Counted from the stretch's first letter, positions 41,815-50,331 are shown. The stretch: 64,000 bases of DNA from Thalassobaculum_A sp040219615 (GCF_040219615.1 NZ_JAVJSE010000014.1:62001-126000), one strand, 5' to 3'. Program-made: numbers and translations. Notes: generated from the letters alone by a model not told the origin.

Positions 41815-42425
41815 TGCGTCCCGCCTTTGGCGGACCGCTCCGGAATGACGTCGTAGAGGGGGGCGCCACCGTCCCCCTCTGTCGTCATTCCGGCCGAAGC
41901 GACGCCGTCGCGCAGAGCCGGAACCCACCCGCCGCTCCGTCGCCTCACGCGAAGCGGGCCTGAAGCCGGATGCGTCCCGCCTTTGGCGGACCGCTCCGGA
42001 AAGACGTCGTAGAGGGGGCGCCACCGTCCCCCCTCTGTCGTCATTCCGGCCGAAGCGACGCCGTTGCGCAGAGCCGGAACCCACCCGCCTCTCGGCAACT
42101 TCACGCGAAGCGGGCCTGAAGCCGGATGCGTCCCGCCTTTGGCGGACCGCTCCGGAAAGACGTCGTAGAGGGGGCGCCACCGTCCCCCTCTGTCGTCATT
42201 CCGGCCGAAGCGACGCCATCGCGCAGAGCCGGAACCCACCCGCCGCTCGGTCGCTTCACGCGAAGCGGGCCTGAAGCCGGATGCGTCCCGCCTTTGGCGG
42301 ACCGCTCCGGAATGACGTCGTAGAGGGGGCGCCACCGTCCCTCTCTGTCGTCATTCCGGCCGAAGCGACGCAGTCGCGCAGAGCCGGAACCCACCCGCCG
42401 GTCGGTGGCTTCACGCGAAGCGGGC
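41812..42425. repeat. Tandem array of four ~156-bp units of the dispersed repeat
   Basis: Units begin with GGATGCGTCCCGCCTTTGG at 41812, 41968, 42124 and 42279, giving periods of 156, 156 and 155 bp. Each contains the inverted pair CCGGAATGACG (or CCGGAAAGACG) and CGTCATTCCGG around an inner pair of AGAGGGGG and CCCCCTCT, so each can form a long hairpin. Units differ by a few point changes, so the array is not very recent. All reading frames through it are artefacts. It lies directly beside the IS1595 right end and ends at the stop of the TPR gene. Confidence 0.9.
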
Positions 42426-43700
42426 TTACAGCCCCTTCACCGCGTGGCTGCCGACCTTCAGCGGGCGGCGTATCGACAGCAGCAGCCGGGCCTCCTCGGC
42501 CCTGCCCTGGCGCAGCAGGGCGTTCAGCAGGGCGTATTCCACCAGGTCGCGCTGGGCGCGGCTGCCGCCGATCCGCTCGTGCTGGGTCATGACCGCGGTC
42601 AGGTGGCGCACCGCGTCCGGCCAGCCGGCGGCGGCCATGGCGCCGAACGCCTCGGCCAGCTCGCGCACCACGTCGCCGGCCGGGCCCTTGGCGTCGGCGA
42701 CGATCCGGGCCAGCGCGTCGCCGTCGCCGGCCATGGCGTGGGCCAGGGCGGCATGCACGTCGGCGAAGGCAATGCCGGGGGCCGGGAACAGCCGGGCGGC
42801 CCAGGCGCTGACATGGCGCCAGCGCTCGGCCGGTACCGCCACCCCGGCCAGCTCGGCCCGGAACAGCAGCGAGGCGGAGTCGGTGATCACGTTCAGCGCC
42901 GGCCCCCAGGCCGCACCCGGCGCGACGTCGGCCTCGTAGACCCGCCACATGGTCTCGACGTCGCCCTGCTCGAGCGCCCACAGCGCGACGTGCCAGGAGA
43001 TGTGGCAGTGCAGCTGGCCGGCCTTCTCGTAGTCGGCCCGCCAGCCGTCGATATAGGCACGCCCGGCGGCGGTCTCGCCGGCCTCGTAGTAGACATGGGC
43101 GCGGATGTGGGCGCCGTGGGCGTTGCGCGGGTTGATCGCCAGCGAGCGCTCGATGGTGGCGGTCGCCGGCCCGGTCTGCCCGGCCTCGACCTGCGAGAAG
43201 GCGTGCTGCGCCAGGAACCACCAGTCGTCGCCGTAATGCGGCGCGAGCCCGCTGGTGAAGGCCAGCTGCTCGGCCTCGCGGCCGGGCTGGCCGCTGAATC
43301 CGATCATGCCGAACACCCCGGTGCAGGTCTGCGCCACCAGGGCGTCGCGCGGATGCTCGGCGAGGTGCGCGCGGATCGCCTTGTAGGCCGCCGGCCCCTG
43401 GCCGGAGACCAGCAGCGACAGCGCGTCCACATGGGCGGCCTCGCGCGCCGGCAGCCGGTCCGCCAGGGCCTGGGCGGCGACCATCGGCGTGCGGGTGTCG
43501 TCGCCCCGGCCCATGGCCTGGCGGGTGCGGGCCAGCGCCATGTGGGCCAGCGCGAAGTCCGGATCGGCGGCGATGGCGGCCTCGAACGCCTGCTCCACCC
43601 CGGGCTGGGCGGCGAGCAGGCGGTCGACGCCGGCGACATAGGCGTCGCGCGCCGCGTCCGACGACGTGGAGAGGCTGTTGCCGTAGCGGTCCTGGGGCAT
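42426..43700 (-). CDS. Tetratricopeptide-repeat protein
   Basis: 424 residues. TPR-like helical repeats: AFEAAIAADPDFALAHMALARTRQAMG, TATIERSLAINPRNAHGAHIRAHVYYEAGE and others. A conserved-looking WWFLAQHAFSQVEAGQ follows. No signal peptide, so cytoplasmic. The start at 43700 (MPQDRYGNSLSTSS) is chosen since this looks like the family's usual beginning; a frame to 43766 exists but adds a Pro-rich leader. The terminus abuts the tandem array. Function unknown; TPRs mediate protein binding. Confidence 0.8.
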   Translation of the reverse strand: MPQDRYGNSLSTSSDAARDAYVAGVDRLLAAQPGVEQAFEAAIAADPDFALAHMALARTRQAMGRGDDTRTPMVAAQALADRLPAREAAHVDALSLLVSGQGPAAYKAIRAHLAEHPRDALVAQTCTGVFGMIGFSGQPGREAEQLAFTSGLAPHYGDDWWFLAQHAFSQVEAGQTGPATATIERSLAINPRNAHGAHIRAHVYYEAGETAAGRAYIDGWRADYEKAGQLHCHISWHVALWALEQGDVETMWRVYEADVAPGAAWGPALNVITDSASLLFRAELAGVAVPAERWRHVSAWAARLFPAPGIAFADVHAALAHAMAGDGDALARIVADAKGPAGDVVRELAEAFGAMAAAGWPDAVRHLTAVMTQHERIGGSRAQRDLVEYALLNALLRQGRAEEARLLLSIRRPLKVGSHAVKGL

Positions 43701-43781
43701 GGGGGGCGGCCGTCCTGGTTGCGGTTGCGCATTGTCGGCGGCAGGCGGGCGAAACTCAAACGCCATGTGCCCGGCCGCAAC

Positions 43782-44546
43782 TCACCTGCACGCCCGGAAC
43801 GCCCCCATGTCGAGATGGAAGTGGTCGCGGTGGGCGGCGTTGTAGTCGGGGCCGAGCACGACGCGAAACAGGTCGCAGGCGCCGGCGCGGATCTCGCGCA
43901 GGAACGCCCGCTCGGGTTCGGCGCCGTCGCTCCAGTCGCCGGCCAGCGTGATCCGGCGCCCGTCCTCGAGCCGGAAGCCGGCGACGTCGATGGCGTTGGC
44001 GGTGGCGTGCTCGCTCGGCCGCCCGGCGGGGCCGCCGCCGATGCGCCGGCAGGAATAGGTGCCGAGATGGTCGATGCCGGCGAGCTTGCTGCCCAGGTGC
44101 CGCTCGGCGGCCGGCCCGACGACCTCGCGCTCCCACAAGTACAGCGCGGCGGCCATCGGGCAGGTGACACGCACCGGGGCGGAGTAGGGCACGGTCGAGC
44201 GCTGCAGCTCGACGGCGTTCAGCAGGCCGCAGAACGGGCCGCTCCGGCGGCTCGGGATCGGGCGGATCTCGAGCGCCGACATGTCGAGCACGCCCCGGCA
44301 CATCGACGGGTCGGCCCGCAGGCGGGCGAGCTGGAAGCCGGTGGCGAGGCCGATCGGCCGGGTCAGGTCCAGGCGCCCGAAGGGCAGGTGCTCCGGCGGG
44401 ATCGGATGGAGCCGCAGCAGGGTGAGGCCGACCGCCACCAGCACCGCAAGGCCGAGCAGCGGCAGGACGCAGATCGCCAGAAAATGGCCTGGCCTGCGTC
44501 GATCCGGTGCGGCGCCGGGTGCGTCGTTGCCGTTCTCCCGATCCAT
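43782..44546 (-). CDS. Extensin-like family protein, membrane-anchored
   Basis: 254 residues. A short basic cytoplasmic part, one membrane helix (residues about 20-44), then the 'extensin-like C-terminal' domain: CRGVLDMSALEI, YSAPVRVTCPMAAALYLWEREV, and GTYSCRRIGGGPAGRPSEHATANAIDVAGF with a His/Asp pair, plus DHFHLDMG. This is a D-Ala-D-Ala-peptidase-like fold with likely Zn ligands H (SEHAT), D (IDVAG) and H (HFHLD). The bacterial family probably acts on the cell wall in the periplasm. Divergent from tlyA. Confidence 0.87.
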   Translation of the reverse strand: MDRENGNDAPGAAPDRRRPGHFLAICVLPLLGLAVLVAVGLTLLRLHPIPPEHLPFGRLDLTRPIGLATGFQLARLRADPSMCRGVLDMSALEIRPIPSRRSGPFCGLLNAVELQRSTVPYSAPVRVTCPMAAALYLWEREVVGPAAERHLGSKLAGIDHLGTYSCRRIGGGPAGRPSEHATANAIDVAGFRLEDGRRITLAGDWSDGAEPERAFLREIRAGACDLFRVVLGPDYNAAHRDHFHLDMGAFRACR

Positions 44547-44617
44547 GGGGACCGGATGCTATGGTCGGAACGCGGCCATGCGGTGGCCGGATCGTGCCGA
44601 CTTGTGGACGGATTCCG

Positions 44618-45355
44618 ATGAAGCGACGCCTCGACCAGCTCCTCGTCGACCGCGGCCTCGTGGAGTCGCGCACCCGCGCCCAGGCCCTGGTGATGGCCGG
44701 GCTGGTGTTCTCCGGCGAGCGCCGGCTCGACAAGGCCGGCCAGCAGGTCGCCGAGGACATCGCCCTGGAGGTGCGCGGCCAGGACCATCCCTGGGTGTCC
44801 CGCGGTGGGCTGAAGCTGGCGCATGCGCTGGCGGAGTTCGCGATCGATCCGACGGGGGCGGTGGCAGTCGACGTCGGGGCCTCGACCGGCGGCTTCACCG
44901 ACGTCCTGCTGACCCATGGTGCGGCCAGGGTCTACGCGGTCGACGTCGGCCACGGCCAGCTGGCCTGGAAGCTGCGGTCCGACCCGCGCGTGCTGGTGAT
45001 GGAGAAGACCAACGCCCGCCACCTGACGGCCGAACAGATCCCCGAGCCGGTCGACCTGGTGGTGTGCGACGCCAGCTTCATCTCGCTCAGGACCGTGCTG
45101 CCGGCGGCCATGGCGCTGGCAAGGCCCGGCGCCCGGCTGGTGGCGCTGATCAAGCCGCAGTTCGAGGCCGGACGCGAGCAGGTCGGCAAGGGCGGGGTGG
45201 TGCGCGACCCGGCGGTGCACGAGGCGGTGTGCGCCGGGATCAGGGACTGGCTGGACGGCACCGGGCAGTGGCGGGTCGACGGGCTGACGCGCTCGCCGAT
45301 CACCGGGCCCGAGGGCAACGTGGAATTCCTGATCGCCGCAACCCGTCTATGCTAG
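44618..45355 (+). CDS. tlyA: TlyA family rRNA 2'-O-methyltransferase / hemolysin-like
   Basis: 245 residues with an N-terminal S4 RNA-binding domain (RRLDQLLVDRGLVESRTRAQALVMAGLVF) and an FtsJ-like SAM domain: VDVGASTGGFTDVLL (motif I), VYAVDVGHGQLAW, CDASFISLR and VALIKPQFEAGRE with a catalytic Lys. In mycobacteria TlyA methylates 16S and 23S rRNA cytidines; in other species the role is less clear. The start at 44618 lacks a strong ribosome site but begins the S4 domain. The DUF2806 gene follows by 30 bp. Confidence 0.92.
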   Translation: MKRRLDQLLVDRGLVESRTRAQALVMAGLVFSGERRLDKAGQQVAEDIALEVRGQDHPWVSRGGLKLAHALAEFAIDPTGAVAVDVGASTGGFTDVLLTHGAARVYAVDVGHGQLAWKLRSDPRVLVMEKTNARHLTAEQIPEPVDLVVCDASFISLRTVLPAAMALARPGARLVALIKPQFEAGREQVGKGGVVRDPAVHEAVCAGIRDWLDGTGQWRVDGLTRSPITGPEGNVEFLIAATRLC

Positions 45356-45385
45356 GCTCGCTGCGAACGGTGCAGGAGAGGGGCG

Positions 45386-46342
45386 ATGACCGATATTCCG
45401 GACAGCTCTGCCGCCGACACTGAGACCCCCGAGATCCCGGCGCTCGGCCTGCCGAAGCCGTCGGCCACGGCGCTCGCCTCGCCTTCGCTCGCCCGCCTGA
45501 ACGAGATGGTGGTGACGACCCTGGGCCTGGTGCAGCGCGACTGGCTGCGTGGCCTGTACCATGCCCGGCCGACCGGCGACGGCAGCGGCGACCTTGTCGA
45601 TCGCGCCGCCGAGCGCACCGACCACATCGAGCTGCGCCGCCAGATCAACGTCGAGGCGGTGCTGCAGCGGGCGCTGCGGATACTGCCGGACACGATCGAG
45701 GAGGGCACCCCGGACCAGGACTGGGCCGCGCGGTTCTTCGACGCCGTGTCCGACACCGCCGACGCCGAGTTCTCGCGGCTGTGGGCGCGGCTGCTGGTGA
45801 TGGAGGTGCGGCGCCCGGGTGCCGTACCGCCGAACACCCTGCAGCGACTGCCCGGCCTGTCGAAGGAGGCGCTGCGGCTGTTCGCCCGGTTCGCGGCCTT
45901 CGCGATCAACAACTTCGTGATCCGGCTCGGGCAGGAGTTCTTCGATCGCAAGGACCTGACCGGCGACCAGATCCTGCTGCTCGAGGAATACGGGCTGGTG
46001 CGGACCAACCGCGACCTGAACCGGGTGTTCCAGAGCCAGCGCAGCGACCGGTTCTCGACCAACCTGCTGTATGCCGACAAGGCGCTGCGGATCACCCATG
46101 AGGATCCGAACAAGCAGCTCAATCTCGCGTGCTACCGGCTGACCGAGGCCGGCACCACCCTGGCGCGGGCGCTGTTCGACGAGGGCGAGATCCGCGCCGA
46201 CACCGACTACATCGTCGAGATCGTCCGCACCGTGCAGCGCCAGGGCTTCCAGACCGCCCAGGCCGACATCCTGGAGCGCTCGGACGAGCAGATCGTGTCG
46301 AAGCATTCGCCGTTCTGCGACATCGCGGTGCTGCGGCGCTGA
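45386..46342 (+). CDS. DUF2806 domain-containing protein
   Basis: 318 residues. DUF2806 landmarks: INVEAVLQRALRILPD, QDWAARFFDAVSDTADAEFSRLWARLLVMEVRRPGAVPPNTLQRLPGLSKEALRLF. The family is cytoplasmic, of unknown function and often found in accessory regions. The C-terminal part (about 120 residues) has no motif I know. GAGGGG lies 7-8 nt before the ATG. The stop codon is inside the first unit of a 16-bp tandem repeat. Likely co-transcribed with tlyA. Confidence 0.8.
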   Translation: MTDIPDSSAADTETPEIPALGLPKPSATALASPSLARLNEMVVTTLGLVQRDWLRGLYHARPTGDGSGDLVDRAAERTDHIELRRQINVEAVLQRALRILPDTIEEGTPDQDWAARFFDAVSDTADAEFSRLWARLLVMEVRRPGAVPPNTLQRLPGLSKEALRLFARFAAFAINNFVIRLGQEFFDRKDLTGDQILLLEEYGLVRTNRDLNRVFQSQRSDRFSTNLLYADKALRITHEDPNKQLNLACYRLTEAGTTLARALFDEGEIRADTDYIVEIVRTVQRQGFQTAQADILERSDEQIVSKHSPFCDIAVLRR

Positions 46343-46384
46343 GGGGCTGCGGCGCTGAGGGGCTGCGGCGTTGAGGGGCTGCGG
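46331..46384. repeat. 16-bp tandem repeat (CTGCGGCGCTGAGGGG) x 3.4
   Basis: Three consecutive 16-bp units (46331, 46347, 46363; one C-to-T difference in the third) plus a partial copy. The stop codon of the DUF2806 gene (46340-46342) sits in unit one, and units two and three repeat it. Gain or loss of units would not alter the protein end, since each unit carries the same stop. Confidence 0.85.
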
Positions 46385-46385
46385 T

Positions 46386-46853
46386 CTAGCCCGAGCAGAC
46401 CATGACCTTCTGCCGGGCGCAGGCGGCAGTGCGGTGCCGGAACGCGGCGCGGTAATCCGGATCGGTGTACAGCGCAAGGAACGCCCGGGTGTTCGGGTAG
46501 GAGCCGACTGCGACCAGGTCCCAGTCCTCCGGCGTGCCGAGGAAGCTGCCCTCGAAGGGCCCGACGAGCAGGAAGCGCCCCCCCGCCCGTTGCATGGCCG
46601 GGACGCTCACCTCGGCATAGCGGTCGAACGCCGCCTGTCCGCTGAGACCGTTCGAGGCCTCGGCGCTGTTGTCCGGATAGTCGGCCACCGGGCGAAGCTT
46701 GAAGAAGTTGATCAGCGTGATCGGCGAGGCCGGCGAGCGCTCCAGGACGCCGCGCCACTGGTCGGAGGTCGGACAGGTGCCGTCGCGGCCGTCGCCGTAC
46801 CAGCCGCGGAGTTGCTCGACCTGGGTCTCGGTCTCGGGATTGACGGTCATCAT
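46386..46853 (-). CDS. DUF1330-like dimeric alpha-beta barrel protein
   Basis: 155 residues. The pattern ITLINFFKLRPVADY, AAFDRYAEVSVPAMQRAGGRFLLVGPFEGSFLG, PEDWDLVAVGSYPNTRAFLALYTDPDYRAAFRHR is typical of DUF1330/ferredoxin-fold dimeric barrels. Function unknown. GGAG 5 nt before the ATG at 46853 fixes the start. It is divergent from the TetR gene at 46901, with an inverted repeat between, so it is probably the regulator's target. Confidence 0.78.
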   Translation of the reverse strand: MMTVNPETETQVEQLRGWYGDGRDGTCPTSDQWRGVLERSPASPITLINFFKLRPVADYPDNSAEASNGLSGQAAFDRYAEVSVPAMQRAGGRFLLVGPFEGSFLGTPEDWDLVAVGSYPNTRAFLALYTDPDYRAAFRHRTAACARQKVMVCSG

Positions 46854-46867
46854 GCGGTCTCCGTAAT

Positions 46868-46907
46868 TTGACGCATGTAAAGAAAACAGAAAGTTTACGC
46901 GTGTCAA
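46868..46907. promoter_or_regulatory. Candidate TetR operator pair
   Basis: TTGACGCATGTAAA (46868-46881) and TTTACGCGTGTCAA (46894-46907) form an imperfect inverted repeat (matching TTGAC...TAAA ends) in the short divergent gap between the DUF1330-like and TetR genes. The second arm covers the GTG start of the TetR gene. Likely a self- and target-repression site. Confidence 0.5.
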
Positions 46908-47506
46908 CAAATGTTCGCTCGCGCCGGACTCATCGGGAGATCCTGGACGCAGCCTGGGACCTGATCGCAGAGCGCGGGGCCGACGTCTCGATGGTCGAGA
47001 TCGCCCGGGCCGCCGGCATTAGCCGGCAGGCCGTCTACATCCATTTCGGGTCTCGGGCCGGGCTGCTGATGGCGCTGGTGCGGCGTGCCGACGAGCGTCT
47101 TCGGATCCACGAGAGCTTCGGCGAGGCGATGCGCGCCGCGACGCCCGAGGAACGCCTCGACCGCTGGCTGGCCGCCTGGTTCGAATTCGTTCCCGCGATC
47201 CTGCCGGTTGCACGCGACCTGATCCGGCTGCGTCCGACCGATCCGGACGCGGCGTCGGCCTGGGAGGACCGGATGACCGACCTGCGCGGCTGGCTTCGCG
47301 AACTGGTGGCCGGCATCGCGAAGGAGGATGCGCTTCGCCCGGACTGGACGGTCGAGCAGGCCACCGACTATCTGTGGGCTGCCTCGTCGGTCCAGATGTG
47401 GGCGTTGCTCGCCGGTGAGCGGAACTGGCCGGCGGCCGGTACCGCGCACATCCTGCGCCGGACCCTCTCCGCGACCCTCCTGCAGCGGCGTCCCGGGTCC
47501 GGATGA
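46901..47506 (+). CDS. TetR family transcriptional regulator
   Basis: 201 residues. The HTH lies at residues about 8-55 (RRTHREILDAAWDLIAERG; VEIARAAGISRQAVYIHFGSRAGLLMALV). The rest is a ligand-binding helical domain. I use GTG at 46901; a TTG at 46868 in frame would place the HTH deeper and lies inside the operator. It is divergent from the DUF1330-like gene and probably controls it. Ligand not known. Confidence 0.87.
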   Translation: MSTNVRSRRTHREILDAAWDLIAERGADVSMVEIARAAGISRQAVYIHFGSRAGLLMALVRRADERLRIHESFGEAMRAATPEERLDRWLAAWFEFVPAILPVARDLIRLRPTDPDAASAWEDRMTDLRGWLRELVAGIAKEDALRPDWTVEQATDYLWAASSVQMWALLAGERNWPAAGTAHILRRTLSATLLQRRPGSG

Positions 47507-47854
47507 TTCCGGGTGCGCCGGTCGGTGTCCGGGGGGGCGGACCGCCACAGCCAGGACGGTGCGGCCGAGGGCCTGAAGTCGAGGGCGAGCTCGAAAGAAT
47601 CGCCGGGCTTCAGGGCGCGGTGCAGGGGCCGCGATCGGGTTCGAGGCGGCGAACCAGGCCGGCCGGAGCATCGCCGTGGTCTGGGATCGGGCCGTAGACC
47701 GGTATGCCGTCGGTGCCCGGCTGCGTCGGCGGCGCCCGGACATGGCCGATGGCGTGGTCGCCGAACTCGTAGCCGTGCGGGAGCGCCGGCCGGCGCGGCC
47801 CGTCGGACGGGAACTTTTCCGCCGCCGCCGCATCCAATACCCCGGAGCCAATCG
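47507..47854. other. 348-bp intergenic region, no supported gene
   Basis: Frames are open on both strands because of the high GC, but none has a ribosome site or family pattern. A minus-strand stretch that reads HGYEFGDHAIGHVRAPP has some protein-like look, but it has no start and continues only by shifting frame. It may be the remains of a gene. The final 20 bp hold the GGAG of folE. Confidence 0.5.
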
Positions 47855-48484
47855 ATGACGGGGATACCGATGCTGCGGACGGACAGGGCGGAACTGGACG
47901 ACGGCCCGGGCGAGATCGCCGCCCGGCCGAGCCGCGCCGAGGCGGAGGCTGCGGTACGAACCCTGATCCGCTGGATCGGCGACGACCCGCGGCGCGAGGG
48001 GCTTGCGGCGACCCCGGCACGGGTGGTGCGCGCCTACGAGGAATGGTTCGCCGGCTACGGAAGCGACCCGGAGGCGTATCTGCAGCGCACTTTCGGAGAG
48101 GCGGGCGGCTACGACGAGGCGGTGCTGCTGCGCGACATCCCCGTGCAGTCCTGGTGCGAGCACCACATGGCGGCGGTCCGCGGCGTGGCGCATGTCGCCT
48201 ACCTGCCGCGCGATCGCGTCGTCGGGATCTCCAAGCTGGTACGGCTGGTGGACGCCTACGGGCGGCGCCTGCAGATCCAGGAGCGGCTGACCGCGCAGAT
48301 CGCCGATGCACTGGATCGGGCCCTGCAGCCGCGCGGCGTGGCGGTCGTGGTCCGCGCGACCCACGAGTGCATGGCGTCGCGCGGTGTCCGGGCGCACGGG
48401 GCGGTCCTCGTCACCCGGCGGCTGCTCGGCGATTACCGGGACGGCCAGTCGCGGGTTGAGATTCTGGCGGCGCTGTCGCCATGA
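47855..48484 (+). CDS. folE: GTP cyclohydrolase I
   Basis: 209 residues. Zn ligands C101 and H104 lie in SWCEHHMAAVRG, with C172 in RATHECMASRGV. Other family landmarks: DDPRREGLAATPARVVRAYEEWFAGY and VGISKLVRLVDAYGRRLQIQERLTAQIADAL. It converts GTP to 7,8-dihydroneopterin triphosphate, the first step of folate and pterin synthesis. GGAG lies 8 nt before the ATG at 47855; a long upstream frame has no coding character. Sequence around the His residues (HHMAAVRG) departs from the usual HHLLPF. Confidence 0.92.
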   Translation: MTGIPMLRTDRAELDDGPGEIAARPSRAEAEAAVRTLIRWIGDDPRREGLAATPARVVRAYEEWFAGYGSDPEAYLQRTFGEAGGYDEAVLLRDIPVQSWCEHHMAAVRGVAHVAYLPRDRVVGISKLVRLVDAYGRRLQIQERLTAQIADALDRALQPRGVAVVVRATHECMASRGVRAHGAVLVTRRLLGDYRDGQSRVEILAALSP

Positions 48485-48542
48485 GCGATGCCGCCGTGTC
48501 GGCGGACAGCGCACCGTGAAACCGTGTAGCATGGAGGACAGC

Positions 48543-49295
48543 ATGTCGCCTGCCGGACGCCCCGCTGAAGCCGCCTATGACGACCTCGACGAGGCCGAAC
48601 TTGTCGCGCGCGCCCGCCGGGGCGACCGCGAGGCGTTCCGGGTGATCGTCCAACGCTCGAACCAGCGGCTGTTCCGCGTCGCCCGTGGCATCGTGCGCGA
48701 CGACGGCATCGCCGAGGACGTGCTGCAGGAGGTCTACGCGAAGGCGCTCACCGGTCTCGACGGATATCGCGGCGAAGCGGCTCTACAGACCTGGCTGACC
48801 CGGATCACCCTGAACGAGGCGCGCGGCCGGCTGCGTCGCCGGCGGGAGACGGAATCGCTGGAAGCGGTCGAGCGGACCGAAGGCAGGTTCGGCCGGGTCG
48901 TGGCGTTCCCGTCGGGGGCGGCCATGGACAACCCCGAGGCCGATCTCGCCCGGGCACAGATCCACCGGCTGATCGAGCATGCCGTCGATACCCTGCCGGA
49001 GGCGTTCCGGCTGGTCTTCATCCTGCGCGACGTCCATGGCTGCAGCGTCCAGGAGACGGCGGCGGCTCTCGACCTGCAACCGGCGACGGTCAGGACCCGG
49101 TTGCACCGGGCCCGGGGGCAACTGCGCGCGGCCCTCGACGGCACGGTGGCGTCGGCGCTCCAAGGGGCGTTTCCGTTTCTCGGCAGCCGCTGTCTGCGGA
49201 CCACCGGCGCCGTGCTGGAACGGCTCGCGCCGAGATACGGCTGGCATGCGGACGCTCGTCCGAACGGCGGCGCAACAACGGAGGCGAAGCAATGA
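48543..49295 (+). CDS. ECF-type RNA polymerase sigma factor
   Basis: 250 residues. Region 2: ELVARARRGDREAFRVIVQRSNQRLFRVARGIVRDDGIAEDVLQEVYAKAL; region 4: LPEAFRLVFILRDVHGCSVQETAAALDLQPATVRTRLHRARGQL. A Gly/Pro linker lies between. The start at 48543 follows GGAGG by 6 nt. No anti-sigma gene is adjacent; instead the stop overlaps the ATG of a cytochrome b561 (ATGA). The C-terminal extension (about 45 residues, with Cys in GSRCLRTT) may be a sensing element. Regulon unknown. Confidence 0.92.
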   Translation: MSPAGRPAEAAYDDLDEAELVARARRGDREAFRVIVQRSNQRLFRVARGIVRDDGIAEDVLQEVYAKALTGLDGYRGEAALQTWLTRITLNEARGRLRRRRETESLEAVERTEGRFGRVVAFPSGAAMDNPEADLARAQIHRLIEHAVDTLPEAFRLVFILRDVHGCSVQETAAALDLQPATVRTRLHRARGQLRAALDGTVASALQGAFPFLGSRCLRTTGAVLERLAPRYGWHADARPNGGATTEAKQ

Positions 49296-49846
49296 ACTCT
49301 GACGGTTCCACCGGCTATGCCGGCGTGCAGAAGCTGCTGCACTGGCTGATGGCGGCCCTGGTGATCGTGATGATTGTCGTCGGTCTGTCGCTTCCCCGGA
49401 TGGGCCCGGGACCGCTGACCAACACCCTGTACGAGGTGCACAAGTCGACGGGCATGCTGGTGCTGGCGCTCGCCCTGGTCCGGCTGGCGCTGCGCTGGCG
49501 GCTGGGGGCGCCACCGCTCGACCCGGGCCTGCCGGCCTGGCAGCGACGGGCGGCGGCGGCTTCGCACGGCCTGCTCTACGTCCTGCTGATCCTGGTGCCG
49601 ATCGCCGGCTGGGCCGCGACCTCGGCGTGCTGCCGGCCGGTCAACTTCCTGTGGACCGTTCCGGCGACCCTGCCGGTCCCGGCGGACAACGCCCTGGCGA
49701 AGCAGATCTTCCTGCTGCATTTCGGGATGGCGTTCGCGCTCGCCGGGCTGGTCGCCGTTCACGTGGCGGCGGCGCTGCACCACCACCTGGTCCGCCGCGA
49801 CGATACCCTGCGGCGCATGCTGCCGGGCCGGCCGGACCGGCCCTAG
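49292..49846 (+). CDS. Cytochrome b561
   Basis: 184 residues, four membrane helices with the usual b-type haem His residues: H in KLLHWLMAALV, H in YEVHKSTGMLV, H in LLHFGMAFALAGLV and H in AVHVAAALHHHLVRRDD. It transfers electrons in the inner membrane, often to superoxide or quinone. Its ATG overlaps the sigma factor stop (ATGA), so translation is coupled. That pairing suggests the sigma factor responds to redox or oxidative stress, by context only. The stop overlaps the convergent gene's stop by 4 bp. Confidence 0.92.
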   Translation: MNSDGSTGYAGVQKLLHWLMAALVIVMIVVGLSLPRMGPGPLTNTLYEVHKSTGMLVLALALVRLALRWRLGAPPLDPGLPAWQRRAAAASHGLLYVLLILVPIAGWAATSACCRPVNFLWTVPATLPVPADNALAKQIFLLHFGMAFALAGLVAVHVAAALHHHLVRRDDTLRRMLPGRPDRP

Positions 49847-50331
49847 ATCATCGATTCGATGAACACGTCGTCGATCATGTCCGGGTAGCGGGCGATCAGC
49901 TGGCTGCGGGTGTCCTCCTTGAAGGCCCGGATCTGCTCGGTGCTCGGACGGCCCTGCTCGAACAGGCGGACCGCCAGCGGGTAGACGATCCCGTTGACCA
50001 CCATCTTCTGGTCCTCGAGCGCGATCCGCGCCTGCTCCGAGGTCATCTGGACGGCGACCCGCAGGCGGGCCTCAAGCGGTTGGCCGCGGACGAACAGCGA
50101 GATCGAGTACGGGCCGAGCGCCAGCACCTTCGGGCCGACCGAATGCCGGTACAGGATCTCCCGGTTGAACTCCTTGTCCTTCTTCTTCTGCTGCTTCTCG
50201 GCCTGCTTGCGCTCGGTGGTCGAGCTCGCCTCCGACTGGGCGAGCGCGGCCGGCGCGAGCGCCGCATCCGCGGCCAGAATCAGGATCGCCGCCAGCAGGG
50301 CGGTACGGACCGTGTTCGGTCGCTTGGACAT
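49843..50331 (-). CDS. Secreted FliL-like protein of unknown function
   Basis: 162 residues. Signal peptide (MSKRPNTVRTALLAAILILAADAALAPAALA), a charged linker (ERKQAEKQQKKKDKEF) and a C-terminal region with LALGPYSISLFVRGQPLEARLRVAVQM, IVYPLAVRLFEQ and IDDVFIESMI. The order of strands and helices recalls FliL, but it has no membrane anchor beyond the signal. It may be periplasmic. GGAGAG 7 nt before ATG at 50331 fixes the start. Sits downstream of sppA on the same strand, separated by 17 bp, so co-transcribed with it. Confidence 0.65.
   Translation of the reverse strand: MSKRPNTVRTALLAAILILAADAALAPAALAQSEASSTTERKQAEKQQKKKDKEFNREILYRHSVGPKVLALGPYSISLFVRGQPLEARLRVAVQMTSEQARIALEDQKMVVNGIVYPLAVRLFEQGRPSTEQIRAFKEDTRSQLIARYPDMIDDVFIESMI

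Noticed and set aside
41787..42394. Overlapping minus-strand frames that encode a repeated Arg/Gly-rich peptide (for example NDDRGG)
   Set aside because: They are translations of the 156-bp non-coding tandem repeat in several frames; the repeat's hairpins explain the sequence.
41812..42425. CRISPR array
   Set aside because: Units are ~156 bp, adjacent without unique spacers, and no cas genes are present.
47513..47854. N-terminal extension of the GTP cyclohydrolase
   Set aside because: The 114 codons before 47855 are Arg/Ser/Pro-rich without family similarity, and GGAG lies correctly before the ATG at 47855.
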